This document shows positions 1 to 7,100 of a stretch of DNA of 7,348 nucleotides, in pieces. The stretch is from UBA5232 sp035370405 (GTDB lineage Bacteria > Patescibacteriota > Dojkabacteria > SC72): the NCBI GenBank assembly GCA_035370405.1, contig DAOOVT010000017.1, forward strand, positions 1 through 7,348, read 5' to 3'. Below the pieces are notes generated by a model. The model saw only the letters and a list, made by a program, of their open reading frames with translations, was not told the origin of the DNA and did no database searches. The stretch's first letter is position 1; every line of letters starts with the position of its first letter. A program made the translations under genes and the position numbers.

Positions 1-19
1 GAGTATACATTACAAAATA

Positions 20-93
20 CGCATCCGGAAGGATTTGAACCCTCAACACTCGGTTCCGAAGACCGATGCTCTATCCAGTTGAGCTACGGATGC
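20..93 (-). tRNA. tRNA-Arg, anticodon TCG (reads CGA/CGG)
   Basis: The minus strand folds into a complete cloverleaf. The acceptor stem is a perfect 7 bp (GCATCCG/CGGATGC, 87-93 with 21-27). The D stem is GCTC/GAGC, the anticodon stem TCGGT/ACCGA is fully paired, and the loop CTTCGGA gives anticodon TCG. The T arm is GAGGG-TTCAAAT-CCTTC with one G-T pair. Discriminator 73 is G (position 20). The D loop AACTGGATA has A20 and the anticodon has C35, both known arginine identity elements in bacteria. A15-T48 can form the Levitt pair. CCA is not encoded, so a CCA-adding enzyme is needed. It lies 17 bp downstream of a second tRNA-Arg with a near-identical D arm, which suggests paralogy. Confidence 0.95.
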
Positions 94-101
94 ATAAATT
101 G

Positions 102-107
102 ATTATA
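102..107 (-). promoter_or_regulatory. possible -10 element in the tRNA spacer
   Basis: The spacer between the two tRNAs contains a perfect TATAAT on the minus strand, within ATGTATAATC. It ends 8 nt before the 5' end of tRNA-Arg(TCG). No convincing -35 is visible, since that position falls inside the T arm of the upstream tRNA. In AT-rich DNA this can arise by chance, and co-transcription of both tRNAs is an equally good explanation. Confidence 0.22.
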
Positions 108-110
108 CAT

Positions 111-184
111 CGTACCTGGCCGGAATCGAACCGGCAACCTTTGGTTCCGCAAACCAGAGCTCTATCCAGTTGAGCTACAGGTAC
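111..184 (-). tRNA. tRNA-Arg, anticodon GCG (reads CGC/CGT)
   Basis: The minus strand gives a full cloverleaf. The acceptor stem is GTACCTG/CAGGTAC (perfect), the D stem GCTC/GAGC, and the T arm GCCGG-TTCGATT-CCGGC (perfect). The anticodon loop TTGCGGA gives anticodon GCG. The anticodon stem has one C27-A43 mismatch at its base; the other four pairs are sound. G73, A20 and C35 agree with arginine identity. CCA is not encoded. Most bacteria read CGT/CGC/CGA with an A34 tRNA (ACG, edited to ICG by TadA), so a G34 tRNA-Arg is unusual. It begins 37 bp after the MBL gene and precedes tRNA-Arg(TCG) by 17 bp, probably co-transcribed with it. Confidence 0.94.
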
Positions 185-200
185 ATTGTATTATTTCTCG

Positions 201-209
201 ATTCTATCA
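201..209 (-). promoter_or_regulatory. candidate extended -10 promoter for the tRNA-Arg pair
   Basis: The minus strand reads TGATAGAAT, which matches the extended -10 form TGnTATAAT with one mismatch. It sits in the 37-bp gap between the MBL gene stop and the first tRNA. A start about 7 nt downstream would give a leader of roughly 9-10 nt before the tRNA. The -35 position (about TATTCT) is poor, as is tolerable for extended -10 promoters. No terminator hairpin separates the MBL gene from the tRNAs, so read-through from the operon is also possible. Confidence 0.35.
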
Positions 210-221
210 CAAAAAATACTA

Positions 222-1070
222 TTAGAATACATATTTTACATCTCCACTTTGGTATGTTATGAGGTATTTAATATTATATTTCTCGAATTTCTCTAGTGTT
301 TCTTCTGATGGATGCCCAAATACATTATCTTTTCCACAAGAACAAATTGCAATTTCAGGACTAACTTTTTTTATGAATTTTTCACTTGAAGAGGTGTTGG
401 AGCAGTGATGACCTGCCTTGAGAATGAAAATATCGTTAAGGAATGAGAGGTTAACAATCTTTTCTTCTACTTCTTCCTCTGCATCCCCTGTGAGAAGTAT
501 TTTCTTCTCTTCTACGTATAGAAGCATAACTATTGAATCGTTGTTAATATTTTGACTTGGAGTAGTGGAATTATTGTTGCTGAAAGGATATATCACTATT
601 CCAAATATATCCCCTATTCGGACATTGTCTCCTGAAACCACAGGAGTCAGTATGTCCGAATAGTTTTCTAAGAGGAATTTGTATCCAGCATTATCATATT
701 CTACTGGGTTGTAATATATTTTGTTTACTTTATACTTCTTTAAAAGAGAATATATCCCCGCTATGTGATCATCGTGTGGATGGGTAAGAACTACAATGTC
801 TATTTCTCTGTCATACCATGGCATGTATTTAGAAAGTGCGAAAATTACAGAATCATCTGGTCCTGTATCAACAAGCATTTGGTGCTTTCCCTGCTGGACA
901 AGTATTGAGTCTCCCTGCCCAACATCTAGAAAGATTATCTCAGGATTAGTATTGTACATTTTCGACTCCCACAAGGGGTATAGGAAGGCACAAGATACAA
1001 AGAATATATCTAAAAGGTTTGTACGAAGAATACCACTAATTTTCTTTAAGATAGTAGTTGCATGATTCAT
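222..1070 (-). CDS. ComEC C-terminal-type MBL-fold hydrolase, separate membrane-anchored protein
   Basis: The 282-aa protein has one N-terminal membrane segment (about residues 18-35) preceded by Lys/Arg, predicting a cytoplasmic N-terminus and an outside catalytic domain. The MBL domain matches the C-terminal domain of ComEC/Rec2: FLDVGQGDS at 47-55, VDTG at 67-70, the metal motif THPHDDH at 96-102 (H97, H99, D101, H102), TGDAE at 194-198, GHHCS at 220-224 (usually HHGS) and FGHP at 251-254. In ComEC this domain is thought to act as the nuclease on the non-transported strand; that role is inferred here. An in-frame TAG two codons upstream fixes the start at 1070 if the membrane helix is to be kept. 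There is no clear Shine-Dalgarno. It overlaps the ComEC core gene by 35 bp in another frame, which suggests translational coupling or a frameshifted single gene. Confidence 0.9.
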   Translation of the reverse strand: MNHATTILKKISGILRTNLLDIFFVSCAFLYPLWESKMYNTNPEIIFLDVGQGDSILVQQGKHQMLVDTGPDDSVIFALSKYMPWYDREIDIVVLTHPHDDHIAGIYSLLKKYKVNKIYYNPVEYDNAGYKFLLENYSDILTPVVSGDNVRIGDIFGIVIYPFSNNNSTTPSQNINNDSIVMLLYVEEKKILLTGDAEEEVEEKIVNLSFLNDIFILKAGHHCSNTSSSEKFIKKVSPEIAICSCGKDNVFGHPSEETLEKFEKYNIKYLITYQSGDVKYVF

Positions 1071-2697
1071 TTTCTATCGGATATAGATATATTATTAAAA
1101 AGATTAAGGTGGTAGCAAATATTAAAGTTGAAGGAATAGCTATATTATTACCAATTACAAAGGAACCTACTCCTGTTTTCCCTATGGCTTCAACTATGAA
1201 TTCAAAATACTTAAGCTGAAGGTTGATAACGGTAAAGAAAAAATACTGTAGTTGAGATGACAAAATACCTACTACTAGCCCTATTATCCCAAAAAACATT
1301 GTTGATTGAACTACAGGAAGTATTAGCATATTTGCAAATATTGACCACAGAGAAATGGTTTTGAATGTGTACACAGAGATAGGGATTGTCGATATTGTAC
1401 AACTCATAGTGGATACAAGATTGTCCTTAACAAACTTTTTCTTTGGAAGAAGTTTCTCCAATATTGGTGATATATATACTAAACCAGCCATAGATGAAAT
1501 TGATAACTGAAATCCTATATCAAATATGACAAGAGGGTTTATTATTAAGAAGAGAAAGGCCGTTAGCGGTAAAGCTATATGCACAGAATTATTTCTACCA
1601 AATATGACAGCGATTAAGGATATACTACTCATTATACAAGCTCTAATTATAGATGGTGATAATCCAGAAAATATCGCAAATAACCATATCGTAAATAGAT
1701 TAACCACTATTTTCCCCTTCTTTGGCAAGAATGAGAATACTTTGGCAACACCCAAAGATATAATTGTAATATTGTATCCTGATGCCGAGATTATATGACT
1801 TACTCCAGCAATCCTTATGCCTTCCTCAAAGTCCTTACTTAGTAGTCTATCCGATCCAAATAGTATTCCGCATAATAGTGAACTTTGTGGCTCATTTAGT
1901 ATTTCATCTATTTTGCTTTCTAGAAGGGTTCTCATCTCTGTTAATCTATTCACCAAAGAACTTCCATACCTAATAGTTTCTACATCTTCACATTCAATTG
2001 TAGGAAAATCCATGGTAAAGAATATTCCTTTGTTTTTTAGATAATCTTTGTAGTTGAAATCATCAGAATTGCGTGGAACTACTAATCTTCCAGAGAAATT
2101 ACACCTTTGCCCTATTGATAGTTCTTGAAATTTTTCAGTCTTGATAGCTATCTTAACTTTGTCTTGTAAATTTTTTTGCTCATTTCCAACAGAGACCTGT
2201 AGTATCTCAACTTCTAACTGTTGATATGCATATTTTTGGACTGGTTTTTCTGTAACAAAACCAATTACTTGCGTGGAACAATCAGTGAAACCAAGGCCCT
2301 CTGACTCTATTCTTTTTTCCATAGTAATTACAGGAAAGAATCTAATGATTGTAAGAATGCTTGCTATTAAAATATAATATGATAGAGAAAAAATTTGAGC
2401 ATATTTTTTCTGATATAATTCTGTATTTCTCTTGTTAAATATTTTTCTATTTCCCCTAAGTACCCTCCTATTGATCTGCAAAACTCCTAGCAGAATACAC
2501 ACTAGGCAGACTAATAGACCGATAGTTTGCTTAGATGAAATGTTTCTTGCTAAGGTAATAATTACAGGCTGTACAATTATATATGTCAAACAAAATCCAA
2601 TGGCAACATAATCATGAAAATATAGTAATAGGCCATTGATGCGTACTACAATTCTATGCCCGACTTTCTTCAATATCTTTTCCAGCCTCAGATACAT
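1036..2697 (-). CDS. comEC: ComEC/Rec2 competence DNA channel, core without MBL domain
   Basis: The 553-aa polytopic membrane protein would form the channel that carries single-stranded DNA across the cytoplasmic membrane during natural transformation. Order of parts: membrane helices near 30-50, 58-77 and 102-123; an OB-like DUF4131 region at about 140-235 with the typical FNYKDYLKNKGIF segment (214-226); then the Competence domain. Family signatures are GILFGSDRLLS (277-287), HIISASGYNITI (301-312, the 'H-SG-H/N' signature), LSPSIIRA (346-353), FDIGFQLSISSMAGL (392-406) and the ANMLILP turn (455-461). The usual C-terminal MBL domain is absent and is encoded by the next gene. The start overlaps the comEA stop by 10 bp and has a good AAGGA ribosome site. 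The last helix ends near 538 and the protein stops shortly after in a hydrophilic tail. Confidence 0.93.
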   Translation of the reverse strand: MYLRLEKILKKVGHRIVVRINGLLLYFHDYVAIGFCLTYIIVQPVIITLARNISSKQTIGLLVCLVCILLGVLQINRRVLRGNRKIFNKRNTELYQKKYAQIFSLSYYILIASILTIIRFFPVITMEKRIESEGLGFTDCSTQVIGFVTEKPVQKYAYQQLEVEILQVSVGNEQKNLQDKVKIAIKTEKFQELSIGQRCNFSGRLVVPRNSDDFNYKDYLKNKGIFFTMDFPTIECEDVETIRYGSSLVNRLTEMRTLLESKIDEILNEPQSSLLCGILFGSDRLLSKDFEEGIRIAGVSHIISASGYNITIISLGVAKVFSFLPKKGKIVVNLFTIWLFAIFSGLSPSIIRACIMSSISLIAVIFGRNNSVHIALPLTAFLFLIINPLVIFDIGFQLSISSMAGLVYISPILEKLLPKKKFVKDNLVSTMSCTISTIPISVYTFKTISLWSIFANMLILPVVQSTMFFGIIGLVVGILSSQLQYFFFTVINLQLKYFEFIVEAIGKTGVGSFVIGNNIAIPSTLIFATTLIFLIIYLYPIENESCNYYLKEN

Positions 2698-3434
2698 ATA
2701 GTATCCTTGAATTTTGCAAAGGTTGCCTCTCCTATGCCTGATACATTCAACAAATCTTCAACTTTTTGGTATGGCCTTTCATCAATTATCTTCTGAGCAG
2801 TACTTGGTCCTACCCCAGTTAAAGAATCTAACTCTTCTAGTGATGCTGTATTTATATTTACACACTGCATACTATTATCACTTGTAGAATCATCAGCATT
2901 ACTTTCGTCAGTACCAAGATCTCCCGTTGAGTTGTTTACAACAATCTCTATTTCCTCTGCCTCGGGAAGGAAATTAATCAATTTACATTCCGTTTCATTT
3001 TCAAATGGAAAATATATTTTTTGATTGTCTATGACTTTTTGTGCTAAGTTGATTTTTCTGGATACAAAGTTGTATGCTACTTGGTTTGAGAATCCTCCTG
3101 CTTTGTTTACTACATCTATGATTAGTGCTCCTTTTGGCATACAGTATACTCCAGGTTCTTTTAGTGCCCCTGAGGCATCGACATATATACTGCACTGTAC
3201 ATTTGTATCTCTTGTAATTTTTTTGTCTTCTAGGTTTTCTGTAGTATTTTCTACTATTTCTATACTTTCTTCACTTTCTATTGTGTTCTGTGTTTCTTCT
3301 TGGGATTCTGTTTTTCCGAAATTGAAGTATCTAAGTAGTATGTATTGGTCGAATAGGATTCCACAGAGGAATGAGATGAGTGAACAGGTTATGTATAGTT
3401 TTGTGTTGTGCTTTTTTGATGTATTCTCCTGCAT
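2688..3434 (-). CDS. comEA: ComEA-like competence DNA receptor (SLBB + helix-hairpin-helix)
   Basis: The 248-aa protein carries a membrane anchor at about 13-35 after a Lys-rich N-terminus (N-in, C-out). An acidic Glu/Thr-rich linker follows (41-72), then an SLBB-type domain (81-145; IYVDASGALKEPGVY, then KAGGF and NQKIYFP). A second acidic Asp/Ser/Asn-rich linker spans about 165-188. The C-terminal helix-hairpin-helix DNA-binding domain is 192-248, with VNINTAS (192-198), LTGVGPSTAQKI (205-216) and VSGIGEATF (231-239). This is the same order as Bacillus ComEA, which is about 205 aa; the extra length is in the linkers. The expected role is binding double-stranded DNA outside the membrane and handing it to ComEC, encoded immediately downstream with a 10-bp overlap. 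No Shine-Dalgarno precedes the ATG; the start codon sits in the loop of a perfect hairpin. An in-frame TAA upstream excludes a longer form. Confidence 0.92.
   Translation of the reverse strand: MQENTSKKHNTKLYITCSLISFLCGILFDQYILLRYFNFGKTESQEETQNTIESEESIEIVENTTENLEDKKITRDTNVQCSIYVDASGALKEPGVYCMPKGALIIDVVNKAGGFSNQVAYNFVSRKINLAQKVIDNQKIYFPFENETECKLINFLPEAEEIEIVVNNSTGDLGTDESNADDSTSDNSMQCVNINTASLEELDSLTGVGPSTAQKIIDERPYQKVEDLLNVSGIGEATFAKFKDTICI
2704..2708 (-). promoter_or_regulatory. Shine-Dalgarno site of comEC
   Basis: AAGGA on the minus strand lies 6 nt before the ATG at 2697-2695, inside the end of comEA. It is the only strong ribosome binding site seen in the unit and supports the comEC start that overlaps the comEA TGA stop. 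Confidence 0.75.
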
Positions 3435-3442
3435 GGAGAATA
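3422..3442 (-). promoter_or_regulatory. hairpin enclosing the comEA start codon
   Basis: The mRNA strand contains ATTCTCCATGCAGGAGAAT flanked by T and A: a perfect 8-bp stem (TATTCTCC/GGAGAATA) closing a 5-nt loop ATGCA that holds the comEA ATG. G-T and A-T pairs can extend it. The only purine-rich Shine-Dalgarno-like stretch (GGAG) lies downstream of the ATG, inside the stem. Whether it presents or blocks the start codon cannot be told from sequence. Roughly one stem of this size is expected by chance in a window this long; its position is what is notable. Confidence 0.5.
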
Positions 3443-3469
3443 TATTATTCTTCCATTATGAAATTGGAA

Positions 3470-4123
3470 TTAACTTTGTAGTATTTGGATTGATTTGATA
3501 ACAACATCATTTAATGGTTTGTCATTAGAGTCAACAGTTACTCTCTCTATTGAATCTACGACAGGAAAACCACTTGTGACTTTTCCAAATATTGTGTATC
3601 CACCAATATCTAGACTATTTAGATTATCTTCTGATATGTCTCCACAGGTTATGAAGAATTGAGAGCCGTTTGTATTGCGTCCTGAGTTAGCCATACCTAC
3701 GGTGTATTTGTCATATTTTAGGCCTGTAGCCTCATCTTGAAATGTGTATCCAGGTCCTCCCTTTCCATTACCTAGAGGGTCTCCTGCTTGTATGACAAAT
3801 CCATTTACTACTCTATGGAATGTAAGGTTGTCAAAGAATTTCTCCTGAGCTAGAAATATGAAGCTATTTACTGTGATTGGAGCTTCTTTTTCATATAGGT
3901 CTATTTGTATATTTCCCAAAGTAGTCTCTATGATGGCTTTGTAATCTATTCCTTGTTGTAGTACTTGTTTGGGTTGAGTATAGGTTTTTTTAGATGAAGT
4001 AGATGGAGAAAGAGATGGGGAGTTTTTGGTTAGAATTAATCCTGCAACACAAACTATTAGTAATCCTAATGAGAGTAGTATTGGTTTTTTAGATTCTTCA
4101 AGTATTTCTTTGGCTAGACTCAT
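3470..4123 (-). CDS. membrane-anchored cyclophilin-type peptidyl-prolyl cis-trans isomerase
   Basis: The 217-aa protein has an N-terminal anchor helix (about 14-32, after K12 K13), a Ser/Thr/Pro/Lys linker (34-52) and one cyclophilin domain (about 61-216). The active-site strand FHRVVNGFVIQAGDP (102-116) holds the catalytic Arg104 with F109 and Q112, equivalent to R55, F60 and Q63 of human cyclophilin A. MANSGRNTNGSQFFITC (144-160) is the second signature, and YTIFGKV (176-182) follows. The cyclosporin-binding Trp is not present, as in many bacterial members. It should speed proline isomerisation in proteins folding outside the membrane; the clients are unknown, with the adjacent LamG protein a reasonable guess. 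The gene starts 21 bp after the LamG stop. No Shine-Dalgarno is visible; the sequence before the ATG is pyrimidine-rich (TTCTTTCTC). Confidence 0.95.
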   Translation of the reverse strand: MSLAKEILEESKKPILLSLGLLIVCVAGLILTKNSPSLSPSTSSKKTYTQPKQVLQQGIDYKAIIETTLGNIQIDLYEKEAPITVNSFIFLAQEKFFDNLTFHRVVNGFVIQAGDPLGNGKGGPGYTFQDEATGLKYDKYTVGMANSGRNTNGSQFFITCGDISEDNLNSLDIGGYTIFGKVTSGFPVVDSIERVTVDSNDKPLNDVVIKSIQILQS

Positions 4124-4144
4124 GAGAAAGAAGATTGAAAAAAA

Positions 4145-7100
4145 TTATTTAGCCCACCAGAATGGTTGTTTTGTTCCTGATAGGAACCATTTGCCATGTC
4201 TCATTATACGGTTCATTGGAGGGATTGGTGTATAGTCAAGCTGTATTTGGCTTATGATTGGAGAGGTGTCAGGGTCTGTGCTCATCAGGACCGCTTTGTA
4301 TTGGAAGAATCGGTAGCTTTTACCAAGGTTAATTATATCTTGGGGTGATGGTGTTACATATTCATCTGATGTTAGGTTGTCTATCCATACATTTCTTCCA
4401 CCATATGCGTTGTCTACCCTTAGTGTAAGTAATTTAGCCTGATCTAGGTGTGTGTCGAGTGTTCTATCTTTTACAGGGATGTACTCTTTTTGCCATTTGA
4501 ATACGTCAGCATTTGAACTGAAGCCTGTTGAAGGAAAGGTTGATACTGTGTCCCATGATGATACTGTTACTGCTCCTGTGTCTTCGTTTATACTGTTGAC
4601 TATGCCTTGTGCTATGTATTCTCCTGTGTCTTTTTGTTCTCTTACTATTATTTTTTCTCCAGCATATATGTTGCTACCCATTTTTAGCATTCCCTTGGCT
4701 ATACCATTTATTGAGAAGGATTTGTCAGTAGAGGAAGCTATGGGATTAGAGTTATCCAGTTTAGCACCAAACTCTATTTCAACATTGTGAGTTCTCAGAC
4801 CTACTTCGTATGCCTGTCTTATCTCTTCAGGGGTACGAACTATGTTGGAGATACGGACTTCGTCGATATTCCCAATATATGGAGCACCAGCATATCCCTT
4901 TCCTATATATACTGGCCATGGACTGACTGAAGCAGCTGACATAGACACTGTTTTAGAATTTCCTAATACTCCATTTATATATATATTGACCTTCATATTT
5001 ACTAAATCTCGAACAATTGCTATATGGTTCCACTTGTGTGACTTTAAGGCTATGTTGGAACTAATTCCTTCATATGGCTCACAGGTTCCCCCACAAGTTC
5101 CATAATAGTAGGATATTGTACCATCTGGCTCCTGAGTTATAGCACCTTCCCCACCAAAAGCTTTGTCTAGAGGGTTCATTCTGTAACTAAAACTCATAGG
5201 ATATACCCACATATCTATGGTCTCACTTCCTGTAATTTGTAGTTGAGAAGGATTTCCAAGAGATACATAGGAAGTTCCATCAAAATTTCCAGCACCACTG
5301 ATCTTTCCATCAGGAGTATATATTTCACCTACAACAATACCGTTATTACTATTCCCTGAGCTATCTTTAATAAATGGTCCATTACCATCAATTTCGTCAA
5401 GATGCCATAACCCTACAGTATTAGCATCTGGCTGATAATTGGCATAAGCACTTTCCCCTATTGTTGTTGAAATATATTCTCCTAACTCATCTCCTGCTAT
5501 GTATATAGGTAATGATATTTTATTTGATATATTACCTTGTTGTATTTGATAGTTTATATATGAGGATTGGGGTGTACTATGTCTGTCTATACTCTCTCCA
5601 TATTCTATAGCAATTTCTGTTGCAGATAAGGCTCGATTATATATTTTAGCTTCATCAATAATACCAGTAAAATACAATTGTGGAGTTCCTGTAGAACGAG
5701 CACCTATCAATAAGCTATTGCTACTATTACCCGTTGCTGTATCCCCAAAACTAGTAGAAGTAGAATCTAACATTCCATTAATATATATTTTTCCAGTGGT
5801 GTTTGATCCTGTTTTTACTCCCACAATGTGGTACCATTTTCCAACTTGTAAAGTAGTTGTGCTATCAAATTCCTTTATTGATCCACCATCTCCTACAAGA
5901 AAACGAATTTTCCCTGTATCCGTAACCATAATTTCATAATCTGTATTTATTCCTTTGCCTATAATTTCTCCAAAAGCAGTAACTTTACTTGTGTTTATCC
6001 ATGCTTCCAGAGTAAAATCAGTGGTTGAGAGATTAAGTGTTGTTGAGGAAGGGATAACGACATAATCACTTGTTCCATTAAAACTTCTTCCCTTATTTAC
6101 TTTTCCATCCACTATTGTTGTTCCTGTAGCTGTTCCATTGTTTATTCCAATTGAGTCTTTTACACTAGTTCCACTTGTTTCATCCATATTCCAATATGAT
6201 ACTAATCCATCATTTTTACGATCAAAGATCCCTTTAGACAAAGCATAGTCATCAAATATTTCCCCTGGTGATAAAGCTCTATTATATATTTTAACTTCAT
6301 CCATATATCCTTGATATAAAGAATCTCCAGGATAATTACTTCTACCTATATAATTAGATATCCTAGATACATTAGTTGGTACTGCTAATTGCCCCTCACT
6401 TAGTAATATCCCATCTCTGTACAATCTACCCATACCAGATTCGCTTACTGTCGCCGTATACAAATGCCATTCATTATTTATTATTCCATTAGGTGCTATA
6501 ATATATGGATCAGTACTACCATTCCCAATACTCATCTCTAAATCATTACTTGTGCTAAACCTATTTAATATTATATTACTAAATGCACTTCCACTAGGCT
6601 CTCCAAAATCTACAAATCTTCCCCAGTTACTATTAGATGTTGGATTTGCCCACAAACTTATTGTTAATCCCTTCGTAAAATTACTAAAACCGGATGGTAC
6701 TGTTATATAGTCATCTGTTCCATCAAAACTCCTCCCATTATTCACTTTTCCATCTACTATCGTTGTCCCGGTTGCTGTGCCATTATATATTCCAATAGAG
6801 TCTTTTACACTAGTTCCACTTGTTTCATCCATATTCCAATACGATATTAATCCATCATTCACTATGCTTCCTATTCTATTTGACCTATATTCCAACCCTT
6901 CATTATACATTCTCTGTATTTCATCTTGAGTTTTAGCAGTATTATATATTTTAACTTCATCCATATATCCTTGATATAAAGAATCTGCAGGATAATTACT
7001 TTTACCAATATAATTATGTGTCCTAGATACATTAACTGGTACTACTAATTGTGCCTCACTCAGTAATATCCAATCTCTGTAGATTCTACACATACCAGAT

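Noticed and set aside
185..221. Terminator between the MBL gene and the tRNAs
   Set aside because: The 37-bp gap has an A/T-rich run but no inverted repeat.
1036..1070. Calling a programmed +1 frameshift in comEC as a feature
   Set aside because: No recognised slippery signal or downstream structure is evident, and the MBL gene has its own ATG. It is kept only as a question in the findings.
2688..2690. Alternative genetic code with TGA as Gly or Trp
   Set aside because: ComEA ends at TGA right after a complete helix-hairpin-helix domain, overlapping a comEC start with a good ribosome site. Trp is TGG throughout and no gene needs TGA read-through.
3025..3498. 157-aa plus-strand open frame opposite comEA and the PPIase end
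   Set aside because: It lies antisense to the clear SLBB/anchor coding region of comEA, is low-complexity hydrophobic, and shows no family motif. The other plus-strand open frames are likewise shadows.
4124..4165. Terminator between the LamG gene and the PPIase gene
   Set aside because: A T-run follows the stop codon, but the only stem before it is ACCA/TGGT (4 bp) at a poor distance. It is too weak to call.
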